A model generated the notes under the pieces. It was not told the origin of the DNA. It saw only the letters and a program-made list of their open reading frames with translations, and did no database searches. Of a stretch of DNA of 61,730 nt, positions 24,966-32,666 are shown one piece after another; the stretch's first letter is position 1; the number at the start of each line of letters is the position of its first letter. The translations under genes and the position numbers were made by a program. This stretch comes from Actinomyces sp. UMB0138. Its GTDB lineage: Bacteria; Bacillota; Negativicutes; Veillonellales; Veillonellaceae. The stretch covers positions 1-61,730 of the forward strand of contig NZ_PKMC01000004.1 of assembly GCF_002849225.1 (NCBI RefSeq), given 5' to 3'.

Positions 24966-25517
24966 TTAGTTCAGGAAGTCGTCATCAGCCGCGAAGGAAC
25001 CGAAGTCAGTCTCAGCGCTCACGCGCCCGCCGCCAAGGCTCTCGCCGTCACGGGTCTTTTGAATGTTCCCCAGTCCGCAGGCGATGCCACGGTTGCCGTT
25101 CGTGTTAAACGCATAGAAGGACAGGGACACGCGGGCGTAGCAGCCCGAGTAGACCTCGGCACGATCAAGAATCGGCGCGACGCTCTGATCGACGATCTGC
25201 GGAGCCGTCAGAGAGTTCGCGTTGAGGAAGTAGGCGCCCTTGTAGGCTTCGTCGTCACGCTCAATATCCCCATCACGCAGCGGCAGCTTGAGGGCGGCCT
25301 TGTTGGGTCGCTTGCCCCCAAACTTCCCGATACCTGCTTCGATGGCTGCGTCCACGGCCTTCTCGATCGCAGTGATCGTGGCGGTATCAGTCTTGGGGAT
25401 GATCAGGGAGACGGAGTACTTGGGTTTGCCTCCTTGGATGGAGTTCGGCTCCCACACATGCGCATAGCTGAGGCGGACTTCGCCGGTCACAATACGGGTC
25501 GGATTCTGAGTAGTCAT
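24966..25517 (-). CDS. DUF2815 single-stranded DNA-binding protein
   Basis: Protein of 183 aa. The beta-rich body (IVTGEVRLSYAHVWEPN, KYSVSLIIPKTD, YARVSLSFYAFN) and the acidic tail (GSFAADDDFLN) match DUF2815/T7 gp2.5-like SSBs. The acidic tail recruits polymerase and other partners. It lies between DNA polymerase and DUF2800, the usual trio in this phage replication module. Confidence 0.9.
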   Translation of the reverse strand: MTTQNPTRIVTGEVRLSYAHVWEPNSIQGGKPKYSVSLIIPKTDTATITAIEKAVDAAIEAGIGKFGGKRPNKAALKLPLRDGDIERDDEAYKGAYFLNANSLTAPQIVDQSVAPILDRAEVYSGCYARVSLSFYAFNTNGNRGIACGLGNIQKTRDGESLGGGRVSAETDFGSFAADDDFLN

Positions 25518-25540
25518 AATCTTGTTCTTCTTTCTGTTCG

Positions 25541-26677
25541 TTACTTGTTTGGTTGAAAATCGCTGGCCGCACTCACCAGGTCAAGCGCTGGCCGCTTGTC
25601 GGATACAGGAACCAGGGTGGGTTTGCCTGCAGGTTTGGTCACGAGGTCGCCGAGGATCTCGTTGAAGGTGGGTTTACCCATCAGCTTTTCCATTGCTGTA
25701 AGAGTGATGAGCTTGCGGTCATAGATGTCCCTATATCCAGCCGCTTCAGCCGCTGCAGCGACGTCGGTTTCGGAGCTGTATTTGCGTACCGACCGTCCGG
25801 CTACAAGCTTGAACCCCTCAAAGACCACGCCCTGGTTGACGGCCTTTGAGAGCGCGTAGGCTTCGACATCCGCCGCCCAGGTTTTGAGCTGCGGAATCCG
25901 TGTGAGCACGTCAGCAATCTCTACGTCCGACAGTTTTGCTGGTGGGGCGAACTCCAGCTTGGCAAGTTGAAGGTTGGCTTCGGCTCGTGCCCGACACGTG
26001 GGTGCGATCTTGCAAAACTGACACCACGAGCCCGGACAAAACTCGCCCTCGCCAGCCGAGGCCAGCTCAGCCTTCGGTTTCACCTCGGTCTCAGCCCACT
26101 GTTCGAGCTCGGCAACAGAAATTTCCCAGGTGTCGACGTTGCCCCGGCGCGGCTGATAGATCGTCACCGCCACCGTCTCGATGTCATACAGGCTCCCGAA
26201 CGCATGGAGCGCTCCGAGGGCGTAAAGCATGAGTTGCGGGTTCTGCTCGGCTTCAACCAACACGCCTTGCCCGTACTTCAGATCAATGATCTGGAGTGTG
26301 GGTTCAGCGATGATAACGGCGTCGCCGGTACCGAAACCGCCCGGCACGATGTGGGAGAAGTCGAGACGCTGCTCGATCAGCACCTGCGGATCACCACAGG
26401 TTTCCCGCGCGATTGAGATGTGTTCCTGGACAAAGGCGACGTAGTCGTCGGTCAGGTGTTCCATCTCGGTATCGATCCAGTCGGATTCCGGTTTGAAGGC
26501 TGGTGCCTGGTGGAGGGCGCGCCGCAGTTTCCACTCTGCGAGGGCGTGTGCTGCGGTGCCCTGTTCGGCAGCCGCCGACGAGGTATCCGGCTCGCGTGAC
26601 TCCAGGACTGCGCTGGGTGGGCAGTTCAGCCAACGGTGCGCACCCGACGCCGAGAGCAGCGAGTGCTGGTCAGGCAT
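25541..26677 (-). CDS. DUF2800 exonuclease-like (PD-(D/E)XK) protein
   Basis: Protein of 378 aa. RecB/Cas4-like features: LSASGAHRWLNCPPSA at the N-terminus, GTGDAVIIAEPTLQIIDLKYG (D...DxK catalytic set), and a cysteine cluster CPGSWCQFCKIAPTC that may hold an iron-sulfur centre. It likely resects DNA for phage recombination with the DUF2815 SSB. The start overlaps the stop of the 135-aa gene. Confidence 0.9.
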   Translation of the reverse strand: MPDQHSLLSASGAHRWLNCPPSAVLESREPDTSSAAAEQGTAAHALAEWKLRRALHQAPAFKPESDWIDTEMEHLTDDYVAFVQEHISIARETCGDPQVLIEQRLDFSHIVPGGFGTGDAVIIAEPTLQIIDLKYGQGVLVEAEQNPQLMLYALGALHAFGSLYDIETVAVTIYQPRRGNVDTWEISVAELEQWAETEVKPKAELASAGEGEFCPGSWCQFCKIAPTCRARAEANLQLAKLEFAPPAKLSDVEIADVLTRIPQLKTWAADVEAYALSKAVNQGVVFEGFKLVAGRSVRKYSSETDVAAAAEAAGYRDIYDRKLITLTAMEKLMGKPTFNEILGDLVTKPAGKPTLVPVSDKRPALDLVSAASDFQPNK

Positions 26678-27077
26678 CGGACAGCTCCTTCGCCTTGTCG
26701 AGCAGCCACGAGTATTTGGCCGGGTCGACCACCGACAACTTGTCTGCGCCGGTGGCGACGATCAGCTCACGTATCTGCTCGGTCAAGCCTTGGCTGGAGA
26801 GCCCGGCGAGCACCCCACGCACCTGCGCCAGCGACACCGGATCCGGCTCAGGTGCGGGTTCGGGTGACTGCTGGTGGGTGGCCTCGTACTCGGCGGCTGC
26901 TTGCTCAAGGTCGGGTTGGGCGAGCCCGGCGGCGGCGATCGGACGCGCACCAGGCATCTCGGCATGATCCTCAAATGAGCCCCACGCGGTCTCCTCGATC
27001 GCGGCCGCGAGCATGGTCACGCCTTCGGCGATCCGGTTGAGTGCCGCGATGTGCTTGTTCGCGTCGGTGACATTCAC
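26670..27077 (-). CDS. Replication-module protein of 135 aa, unknown
   Basis: N-terminal helices (NKHIAALNRIAEGVTML), a Pro/Glu-rich linker (about 68-82), then a C-terminal helical domain. Genes of this type always sit upstream of DUF2800 in related modules, sometimes mislabelled rRNA biogenesis protein. No catalytic motif is visible; a role as an accessory DNA-binding or helicase-loading factor is possible. GTG start overlaps the stop of the 84-aa gene. Confidence 0.75.
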   Translation of the reverse strand: MNVTDANKHIAALNRIAEGVTMLAAAIEETAWGSFEDHAEMPGARPIAAAGLAQPDLEQAAAEYEATHQQSPEPAPEPDPVSLAQVRGVLAGLSSQGLTEQIRELIVATGADKLSVVDPAKYSWLLDKAKELSDA

Positions 27078-27328
27078 GCCGCATCACCGCCCTTGTGGGT
27101 GACGCCGACCGCGTCGGCCAGCGCCATCAGATCGTCGTCGGTTTCGGCGATGTCGATCTGTTTGACCGAGTTGCCGGGCACGACGATGGTGACGCGCTGC
27201 TTGCGGCCCAGGAGCTTGCGCATGATGCGTTCGCGCAGGGTGACTGTGCGGGTGCCGACGATCCCCGGATCATCGGGGATGTGCTTGGCGATATGGAGCT
27301 TGAGCCGATGCTGGGTCATCTCCTTCAC
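27074..27328 (-). CDS. Small basic protein of 84 aa, unknown
   Basis: Begins MKEMTQHRLKLHIAKHIPDD and is basic in the middle (LRERIMRKLLGRKQRV). GTG start overlaps the TGA of the sigma-like gene, with AAGGAAGG upstream. Dispersed element copy B lies about 45 bases upstream, inside the preceding gene. No function recognised. Confidence 0.7.
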   Translation of the reverse strand: MKEMTQHRLKLHIAKHIPDDPGIVGTRTVTLRERIMRKLLGRKQRVTIVVPGNSVKQIDIAETDDDLMALADAVGVTHKGGDAA

Positions 27329-28104
27329 CTGCCTTCCTTACTGGTGGGAGTGGCCCGGGTGGCTGCTCCCTTCACCCCACTGCCGACACCATCGGAAGTG
27401 TTAAATCGCGTCGCCTCCACCGCTGCGCGAAGGACCGCAGCTGCTTCCTTGAACAGTTGTGAGACCCGGGCTCGCGACAGGCCCAGGGCGCGGGCAACGT
27501 CAGACTGCTTCATGTCCGCGTCGGCGAGCATCAGCTCCATCACTTGTTTGTGCTTGCCCTCCAGGCCAGCGATCGCCTCCCGCAGCGCTTGGAATTCGCG
27601 GGCCTTCCGAGTGGTGTCTTCAGCGGCGATCAGTTGGTCTTCGGGCGACGCGGTGATATCCTCGACAACCGCAGATGGATCGTCGGACTTGTCAACAACG
27701 AATTCCGGTTCACGGTCGATCTCCATGAACCAGTCGAGCGACCACGGCGCGTTTTTCGGCACCCGGCAGCCACGGCGCGGACCGCACCCGGCACCGCAGC
27801 TGCACTTGCGAGCGCCGGGGCCACGATCACCCCGATAGGCCTCGTGGAAGACGGCCTCTTCCTGCCGAGCCAGTTCATCGAGAATCTGCTGCGGATACCT
27901 CGGCTTGATCTCATCGACCGGACGGCCTGCCTGTTCGGCGCGTTCACGCCGGTCGGTTTCCACCATCACGGCAAACTCACCAGAGTCGATCTCGTAGACG
28001 TCGGTGACGGATTCATGCTTGTTGTTGTCGGCTTCGTGCCTAAAGCGGATTGTGAGCGCAGCGTTGTTGTTCTGCGTTTCCTGCGCGTCCGTACGCTTGG
28101 ACAT
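27325..28104 (-). CDS. Sigma-factor-like regulator with region 4 helix-turn-helix
   Basis: Protein of 259 aa. Residues about 80-95 form a Cys-rich patch (CSCGAGCGPRRGC) after the RYPQQILDELARQEEA helix. Near the C-terminus a sigma70 region 4-like helix-turn-helix (MKQSDVARALGLSRARVSQ) stands before RFNTSDGVGSGVKG. No region 2 is evident, so it is not a full sigma factor. The last part is encoded by dispersed element copy B. As one of the first genes of the early operon it may control other phage promoters. Confidence 0.8.
   Translation of the reverse strand: MSKRTDAQETQNNNAALTIRFRHEADNNKHESVTDVYEIDSGEFAVMVETDRRERAEQAGRPVDEIKPRYPQQILDELARQEEAVFHEAYRGDRGPGARKCSCGAGCGPRRGCRVPKNAPWSLDWFMEIDREPEFVVDKSDDPSAVVEDITASPEDQLIAAEDTTRKAREFQALREAIAGLEGKHKQVMELMLADADMKQSDVARALGLSRARVSQLFKEAAAVLRAAVEATRFNTSDGVGSGVKGAATRATPTSKEGR
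27372..27407 (-). repeat. Dispersed 36-bp bipartite element, copy B
   Basis: GATTTAACA, 11 bases, GTCGGCAGTGGGGTGA in the minus direction, here inside the 3' end of the sigma-like gene. It shares additional downstream bases (AAGGGAG) with copy C. Confidence 0.9.
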
Positions 28105-28147
28105 TGGGGATCTCCTGTCGGATTGGGATCCGCAGGAGTCCGCAACG

Positions 28148-28230
28148 CCGCAGAAACGGCAAGACGGGCAGGTTCACGCGCCTCAAAGTCGAGGTGATGC
28201 GTGATCCTTGCCCGTCTAGCGGTTCTGCGG
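28148..28230 (-). ncRNA. Large hairpin in early operon leader
   Basis: Left arm 28148-28184 and right arm 28191-28230 pair over about 37-40 bases with few interruptions around a 6-base loop (AAAGTC). It starts with CCGCAGAA and ends with TTCTGCGG. It lies between the first small early gene and the sigma-like gene, with no T-run. It could be an RNA processing site, attenuator or a small RNA. Confidence 0.65.
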
Positions 28231-28271
28231 ATCGAACTGTTTATGTCGGTATTCAGTTGTGTTTCAGTGGG

Positions 28272-28442
28272 TTATCGATAGTGCGGTTCAGGTAGGGGCC
28301 GTCGTTCGTGACATTGATGAAAGCCCCCGCAGTCGTCGAACCAGAGCCGGGAGAGGCATCCCTTATGGACGATCTCGATCTGCCTACGCTCTAGGTCGAC
28401 ACGGCAAATCGTTTTGCCTCCCGCGTTCTTTACTGTTTCCAT
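28272..28442 (-). CDS. First gene of the early operon, 56 aa, unknown
   Basis: Short frame starting METVKNAGGKTICRVDLERR with an excellent AGGAGG seven bases before ATG 28442. I recall similar small phage proteins with the pattern KNA-GKTVCRVD-IVHKGC in Firmicutes phages; their function is unknown. It ends ...EPHYR at 28272. Its promoter overlaps the second repressor operator (28461-28478), so it is expressed first upon induction. Confidence 0.75.
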   Translation of the reverse strand: METVKNAGGKTICRVDLERRQIEIVHKGCLSRLWFDDCGGFHQCHERRPLPEPHYR

Positions 28443-28460
28443 AACACCTCCTATTCACTA

Positions 28461-28478
28461 GTTAGCTAAGTTGCTTAC
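28461..28478. promoter_or_regulatory. Repressor operator O2 at early promoter
   Basis: GTTAGCTAAGTTGCTTAC matches 16 of 18 bases with the operator at the repressor gene (29589-29606, reverse orientation). It lies 18 bases upstream of the first early gene start, so repressor binding here would shut the early operon. Confidence 0.75.
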
Positions 28479-28518
28479 AAAATGGGTAAAAAAGAGAACC
28501 CGACTCGTAGCGAATGAA

Positions 28519-29193
28519 TTACGCGGCGAGCTTCAGGTTCTTGATGCGGATTGCGGCAGCCTGCTTAGAAACCTCGAAAGTCCTAGCGAGTTCCCGGACA
28601 ACACGGCGCTTGCGTCGCTCATCCAATGATCGCCAGCCTTCGGGGGCAAGCTCGGTGAATGCCTGCGAGAACGGGTCGCGGGGCATGAGCAGCGCAGCCC
28701 CGAGGTAGTTGGCTTGGAACTCGGCGCGGTCTACCTTGTTGTCGGCGCGAACGCCCTCCGAGGTAGTAGTGAACGGGCGATACCCTGTTCCTCCCTTGCA
28801 CTTCATCCGAGGGTCTCGGTAGTAGATATGCCGATGCAGGAGGAGGTGAGCGCACTCATGGGCAATCGTGAAACGCAGTCGACTGTCCGGGGAGTCACGC
28901 AAGGCATCGTCGTCGATAACGATTGTTCGTTCTGGAAAAACGATGTCAACCCTTGCGCCGGTAGACTCGAAGACAGGGATGGACAGCTCCTGGAAGATCG
29001 ACATTCCAAGCACGCTGCCGTCCGACGAAAGCCGCTGATAGTCCAGTGCCGCTCCCAGGTGAAACTCGGCGAAGCTGTCGACGTCGAGCGGGATAGGCGC
29101 CACCAGTTGAGCGCCACCGGCGAATTTCTCGAGCTCCTTCTCTGCGCGAGCCTCGAGTCGCTCCTTACTGAGGTATTTGGGGTCAAGGCTCAC
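28519..29193 (-). CDS. ImmA/IrrE-family metallopeptidase
   Basis: Protein of 224 aa with the zinc motif HECAHLLLH (HExxH) around residue 110-118 and the downstream EFQANYLGAALLMP helix carrying the third ligand Glu. ImmA-type proteases cleave the partner XRE repressor to start induction. GTG start overlaps the TGA of the XRE gene, so the pair is made together. The C-terminal part (FEVSKQAAAIRIKNLKL) resembles a DNA-binding helix seen in this family. Confidence 0.92.
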   Translation of the reverse strand: MSLDPKYLSKERLEARAEKELEKFAGGAQLVAPIPLDVDSFAEFHLGAALDYQRLSSDGSVLGMSIFQELSIPVFESTGARVDIVFPERTIVIDDDALRDSPDSRLRFTIAHECAHLLLHRHIYYRDPRMKCKGGTGYRPFTTTSEGVRADNKVDRAEFQANYLGAALLMPRDPFSQAFTELAPEGWRSLDERRKRRVVRELARTFEVSKQAAAIRIKNLKLAA

Positions 29194-29567
29194 TGGTCAG
29201 CTTCCCCGCCTTCAATGATGTCGATGATGTCCCGCCACTGCTGGTCACTCAGGTCATGTTCTTTCGCCCGGCGAAGAGCGACGCGAGCCATGTCGGTTTG
29301 CATAATGTAGCCCGACAGGTCGGTAGACACCTGGTTCTCGCGAGTCAATGCTGCCAGGTCATACATCCGCTCCCTCTCGGAGCGGGAGAGTCGCAATGTC
29401 TCGGCGATGTCCCCCAGCTTGCCGTCCGGGGCAGCGCGGCGCCCTTTCTCGATGTCACTCAGGTATGGAGCGGTCACACCGATGGCGTCCGCGAATTTGC
29501 GCATGGTTAAGCCCTGCGTCTTCCTATGTGCTTCCAGGAAGGCACCGAAGCTCTCTGATTTGGTCAT
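29190..29567 (-). CDS. XRE-family phage repressor (ImmR-like)
   Basis: Protein of 125 aa. The helix-turn-helix is at about 14-40 (LTMRKFADAIGVTAPYLSDI), followed by a helical tail. Start ATG 29567 follows GAGGAGG; upstream frame extension to 29627 runs through the operator. Paired with an ImmA protease and facing two matching operators, it is the lysogeny repressor, probably cleaved on induction rather than RecA-dependent self-cleaved (inference from ImmR/ImmA of ICEBs1). Confidence 0.9.
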   Translation of the reverse strand: MTKSESFGAFLEAHRKTQGLTMRKFADAIGVTAPYLSDIEKGRRAAPDGKLGDIAETLRLSRSERERMYDLAALTRENQVSTDLSGYIMQTDMARVALRRAKEHDLSDQQWRDIIDIIEGGEADQ

Positions 29568-29588
29568 TGGAACAGCCTCCTCACGTCT

Positions 29589-29627
29589 GTTAGCAACTAA
29601 GCTAACACGTGAAGTTAACTGGTGCAA
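29589..29627 (-). promoter_or_regulatory. Repressor promoter and operator O1
   Basis: In the minus direction TTGCAC (29622-29627), a 17-base spacer and TAGCTT (29599-29604) form a promoter. The operator GTTAGCTTAGTTGCTAAC (29589-29606), an inverted repeat GTTAGC/GCTAAC, overlaps the -10 box. Binding would give autorepression. Confidence 0.75.
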
Positions 29628-29636
29628 GTCTACGGA

Positions 29637-32600
29637 TCAGGAGCCGTCTCGCTGGCTGTCCTCGTGCCGGGGTCGGTTGAGACGGTCGTGGATGAGCGGG
29701 AGCAGGATCGCGTCCACGTCGGCGCGGAAGGCTTTGTCCGACAGGTACTTCATGGAGAAGTCGTGATTCTGGGTCATCCGCGCCAGCATGACGTCGGGCA
29801 TCTTCTCGTCGTAGATGATCTTGAACAGGTCGAGCGGATTATGGGCTCGCACCTGGATCTCGTTGTCTTGGGCGAGGTCGTCGGCGACCTGTTCGAGCAC
29901 TTTGTCCATGTTGGTGAACTCGGTGCCCCATCGTTCGTTGAGGGAGTCGAGGATCTTGGAGAGTCGCTCGCGGTCGTCTTCGGTGGGCATGCCCAGCTTG
30001 GGCGAGTTGTTCAACTCACCCACCTGGTCTTGTAGGTCGATGGAACCCTCGTAGACCGACTGGAGCCGGTAGTACTGCAAGGTGACCTCATCATCCAGGT
30101 GTGGGGCAGGGTCGCCGTCGATGTGGAGCTTGCGGGTCAGCAGCTTCGCGTATGCGGCGAACTTATGCAGCTGCTCGTCGTCGAAGCGGATGATGTGGGT
30201 CAAGAACTCGTAGTTGCGGTTGAACTTGTTGAACGCCGAGCGCACCTCGAGCTTTTCCTCATCGTCAAGCGCGTCGAAGCGGCCGACCGCAGGGTCGAGG
30301 TAGGCGTTGAGCCTGCCGAAGTCGAGGTTGGTCTGCTGCTTTTGCTCTCTGAAGAACACGGTCGCGAATCCGTCGATCTCTTCGTCTCGCCACAGCTGGT
30401 AGGAGGCGATCAGGTGGTAGAGGTCGTAGACGATGTTCGGGTCGGTTTCCTCGCTGATCGAGGTCGACACGTAATAGTCTTGGAACGCCGCCTGAATGTC
30501 GTCAGCGCTGTTGACGAAGTCCAACACGAACGTATCTGATTTGCCCGGGCACATCCGGTTGATCCGCGACAGGGTCTGCACGGCCTTGACCCCGTGGAGC
30601 TTCTTGTCCACATACATGGTCTGTAGCAGGGGCTGGTCGAATCCGGTCTGGTATTTCTCGGCCACCAACAGGATCTGGTACTCACCGGTGTCGAACCGAT
30701 CGGGCAGCTCGGCTTCGGGGAAGCCGTTGAGTTGCTCCTCGGTGTAGTCCTGCCCATCGTCTTCGACGGTGCCGGAGAACGCCACCAGCACACCCAGGTC
30801 GGTGTAGCCCTTGGCTTTGATGTAGTTGGCGAACGCGAAGTAGTAGCGCACAGCGTGCAACCGGGAGCCGGTCACCAGCATTGCCTTGGCTTTGCCGCCG
30901 ATCTTGTGCGCCACGTTGCTGCGGAAGTGCTCGATGATGATCTCGGCTTTTTGCCGCAGATTGTGCGGATGCAGGGCTAAGTATTTGCCCAGCGCCTTGT
31001 TGGCCTGCTTCTTGGCGTACTCCGGATCCTCAGCGGTGGCCTTACCAACCTTGTAGTACGTCTGGTAGGTGGTGTAATTTGCCAGCACGTCGAGGATGAA
31101 TCCTTCCTCGATCGCCTGCTTCATCGAATACACATGGAACGGGCGCGGCGTGCCACCAGGAGTCGGGGTGCCGAAGATTTCGAGGGTCTTCTGCTTCGGG
31201 GTGGCCGTGAACGCGAAGAACGATAGGTTCGCCTGCCGTCCATGGGTCGCCATATCCGCCGCGATCTGTTCGTCAACCTCGAGCTCCTCGGCCTCTACCT
31301 GAGCCTCAGCTCGAGCGTAACGATCCAGCAGCTCTGCCTCGGACTCCTGACCCGCTTGGGCAGTGTCAGCCAGCACCTGCTTGAGCCGCTCAGACGCCTG
31401 CCCGGTCTGCGACGAGTGTGCCTCATCCACAATCACCGCGAACCGCTTCCCAGCCGTCGCGATGTTGGACACGTCAACGAACGGGAACTTCTGCAACGTC
31501 GAAATGATGATCCGAGCACCCCGACCCAGCGCATCAGTGAGCTGGCGGGCGTTCTTATCAACCTTTACGACGACGCCTGCTGTGTGATCCATCGAAAACA
31601 CCGTGTCTTGGAGCTGCTTATCCAACACGCGCCGGTCGGTGATCACGATGATCGAATCGAACACCACCCGCTGCTGGTCGTCGTGCAGATTCGATAAGTG
31701 GTGAGCGAGCCACGCGATCGTGTTCGACTTGCCCGAGCCCGCCGAATGCTGCACCAAATAGTTGTGCCCAGCACCGTTCGCCTTCGCGTCCGCGATGAGT
31801 TTGCGGACCGCATCGAGCTGGTGGAAGCGCGGGAAGATCACCTTGTCTTTCGACTTCGCCGGACGCCCCTCAGGGGTCTTGCCGGGCACGAACTGCACGA
31901 ACCGGTGCAGAATGTCGAGCAACGAGTCTTTCGCAAGCACCTGCTCCCACAAGTAGGACGTCTTGAACTTGCCCTCCACCGGCGGATTACCAGCACCGTT
32001 GCTGAAACCACGGTTGAACGGCAGGAACACCGTATCTTGGCCGGCAAGTTTCGTAGTCATCCACACCTCATCGGTGTCAACCGCAAAGTGTACCACCGCG
32101 CGTTTACCCAGGGCGAAGAGCTTTTCCGACGGGGAACGGTCCATCTTGTACTGTCGGATCGCATCACGATAGGTCTGCCCAGTCAGCTGATTTTTCAACT
32201 CGAGTGTCACCACTGGGATGCCGTTCACCAACAGCACCGTGTCAACCGAGTTCTCGTTACGCGTTGAATACCGTAGCTGGCGCACGATGCTCATCTCGTT
32301 CGCCCAGTACTTTTCAGCAAGAACCTCATTCAAGTCGGTGCCGGGAGCGAAGTACACCAGCTTGAACCGAGCACCCACATCCTCAATGCCACGGCGCAGC
32401 ACGTCGATCACACCACGCTGATCAAGCTGCGCAGCGACACGCTTCAGAAACTTCTGCTCCGCGTTACCCCGGTAAGTGCGTTCCAGTTTGGCCCATTGAT
32501 CCGGTTGCGTTGTTTTCACGAACTCAATCAAGTCAGCTGGATACAGGCACAGCTCGCGATCAAAACCCTGCGGGTCACGCGTCTCAAACCGGTCAAAATC

Positions 32601-32666
32601 CGATCCCTGGGTAGTCAGCCAGTATTCGATCTCGGACTCAAACCTGCGCTCCGACGTATCCATCAT
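29637..32666 (-). CDS. hsdR: Type I restriction enzyme, R subunit
   Basis: Protein of 1009 aa. The N-terminal nuclease domain contains PVVTLELKNQ (the ExK of PD-(D/E)XK). SF2 motor motifs are HSAGSGKSNT (Walker A), IVDEAHSSQ (DEAH) and FFAFTATPK (motif III), with a helicase C-terminal domain following. It translocates and cuts DNA lacking the cognate methylation. Start overlaps the hsdS stop. The gene is full length with no visible damage. Confidence 0.96.
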   Translation of the reverse strand: MMDTSERRFESEIEYWLTTQGSDFDRFETRDPQGFDRELCLYPADLIEFVKTTQPDQWAKLERTYRGNAEQKFLKRVAAQLDQRGVIDVLRRGIEDVGARFKLVYFAPGTDLNEVLAEKYWANEMSIVRQLRYSTRNENSVDTVLLVNGIPVVTLELKNQLTGQTYRDAIRQYKMDRSPSEKLFALGKRAVVHFAVDTDEVWMTTKLAGQDTVFLPFNRGFSNGAGNPPVEGKFKTSYLWEQVLAKDSLLDILHRFVQFVPGKTPEGRPAKSKDKVIFPRFHQLDAVRKLIADAKANGAGHNYLVQHSAGSGKSNTIAWLAHHLSNLHDDQQRVVFDSIIVITDRRVLDKQLQDTVFSMDHTAGVVVKVDKNARQLTDALGRGARIIISTLQKFPFVDVSNIATAGKRFAVIVDEAHSSQTGQASERLKQVLADTAQAGQESEAELLDRYARAEAQVEAEELEVDEQIAADMATHGRQANLSFFAFTATPKQKTLEIFGTPTPGGTPRPFHVYSMKQAIEEGFILDVLANYTTYQTYYKVGKATAEDPEYAKKQANKALGKYLALHPHNLRQKAEIIIEHFRSNVAHKIGGKAKAMLVTGSRLHAVRYYFAFANYIKAKGYTDLGVLVAFSGTVEDDGQDYTEEQLNGFPEAELPDRFDTGEYQILLVAEKYQTGFDQPLLQTMYVDKKLHGVKAVQTLSRINRMCPGKSDTFVLDFVNSADDIQAAFQDYYVSTSISEETDPNIVYDLYHLIASYQLWRDEEIDGFATVFFREQKQQTNLDFGRLNAYLDPAVGRFDALDDEEKLEVRSAFNKFNRNYEFLTHIIRFDDEQLHKFAAYAKLLTRKLHIDGDPAPHLDDEVTLQYYRLQSVYEGSIDLQDQVGELNNSPKLGMPTEDDRERLSKILDSLNERWGTEFTNMDKVLEQVADDLAQDNEIQVRAHNPLDLFKIIYDEKMPDVMLARMTQNHDFSMKYLSDKAFRADVDAILLPLIHDRLNRPRHEDSQRDGS

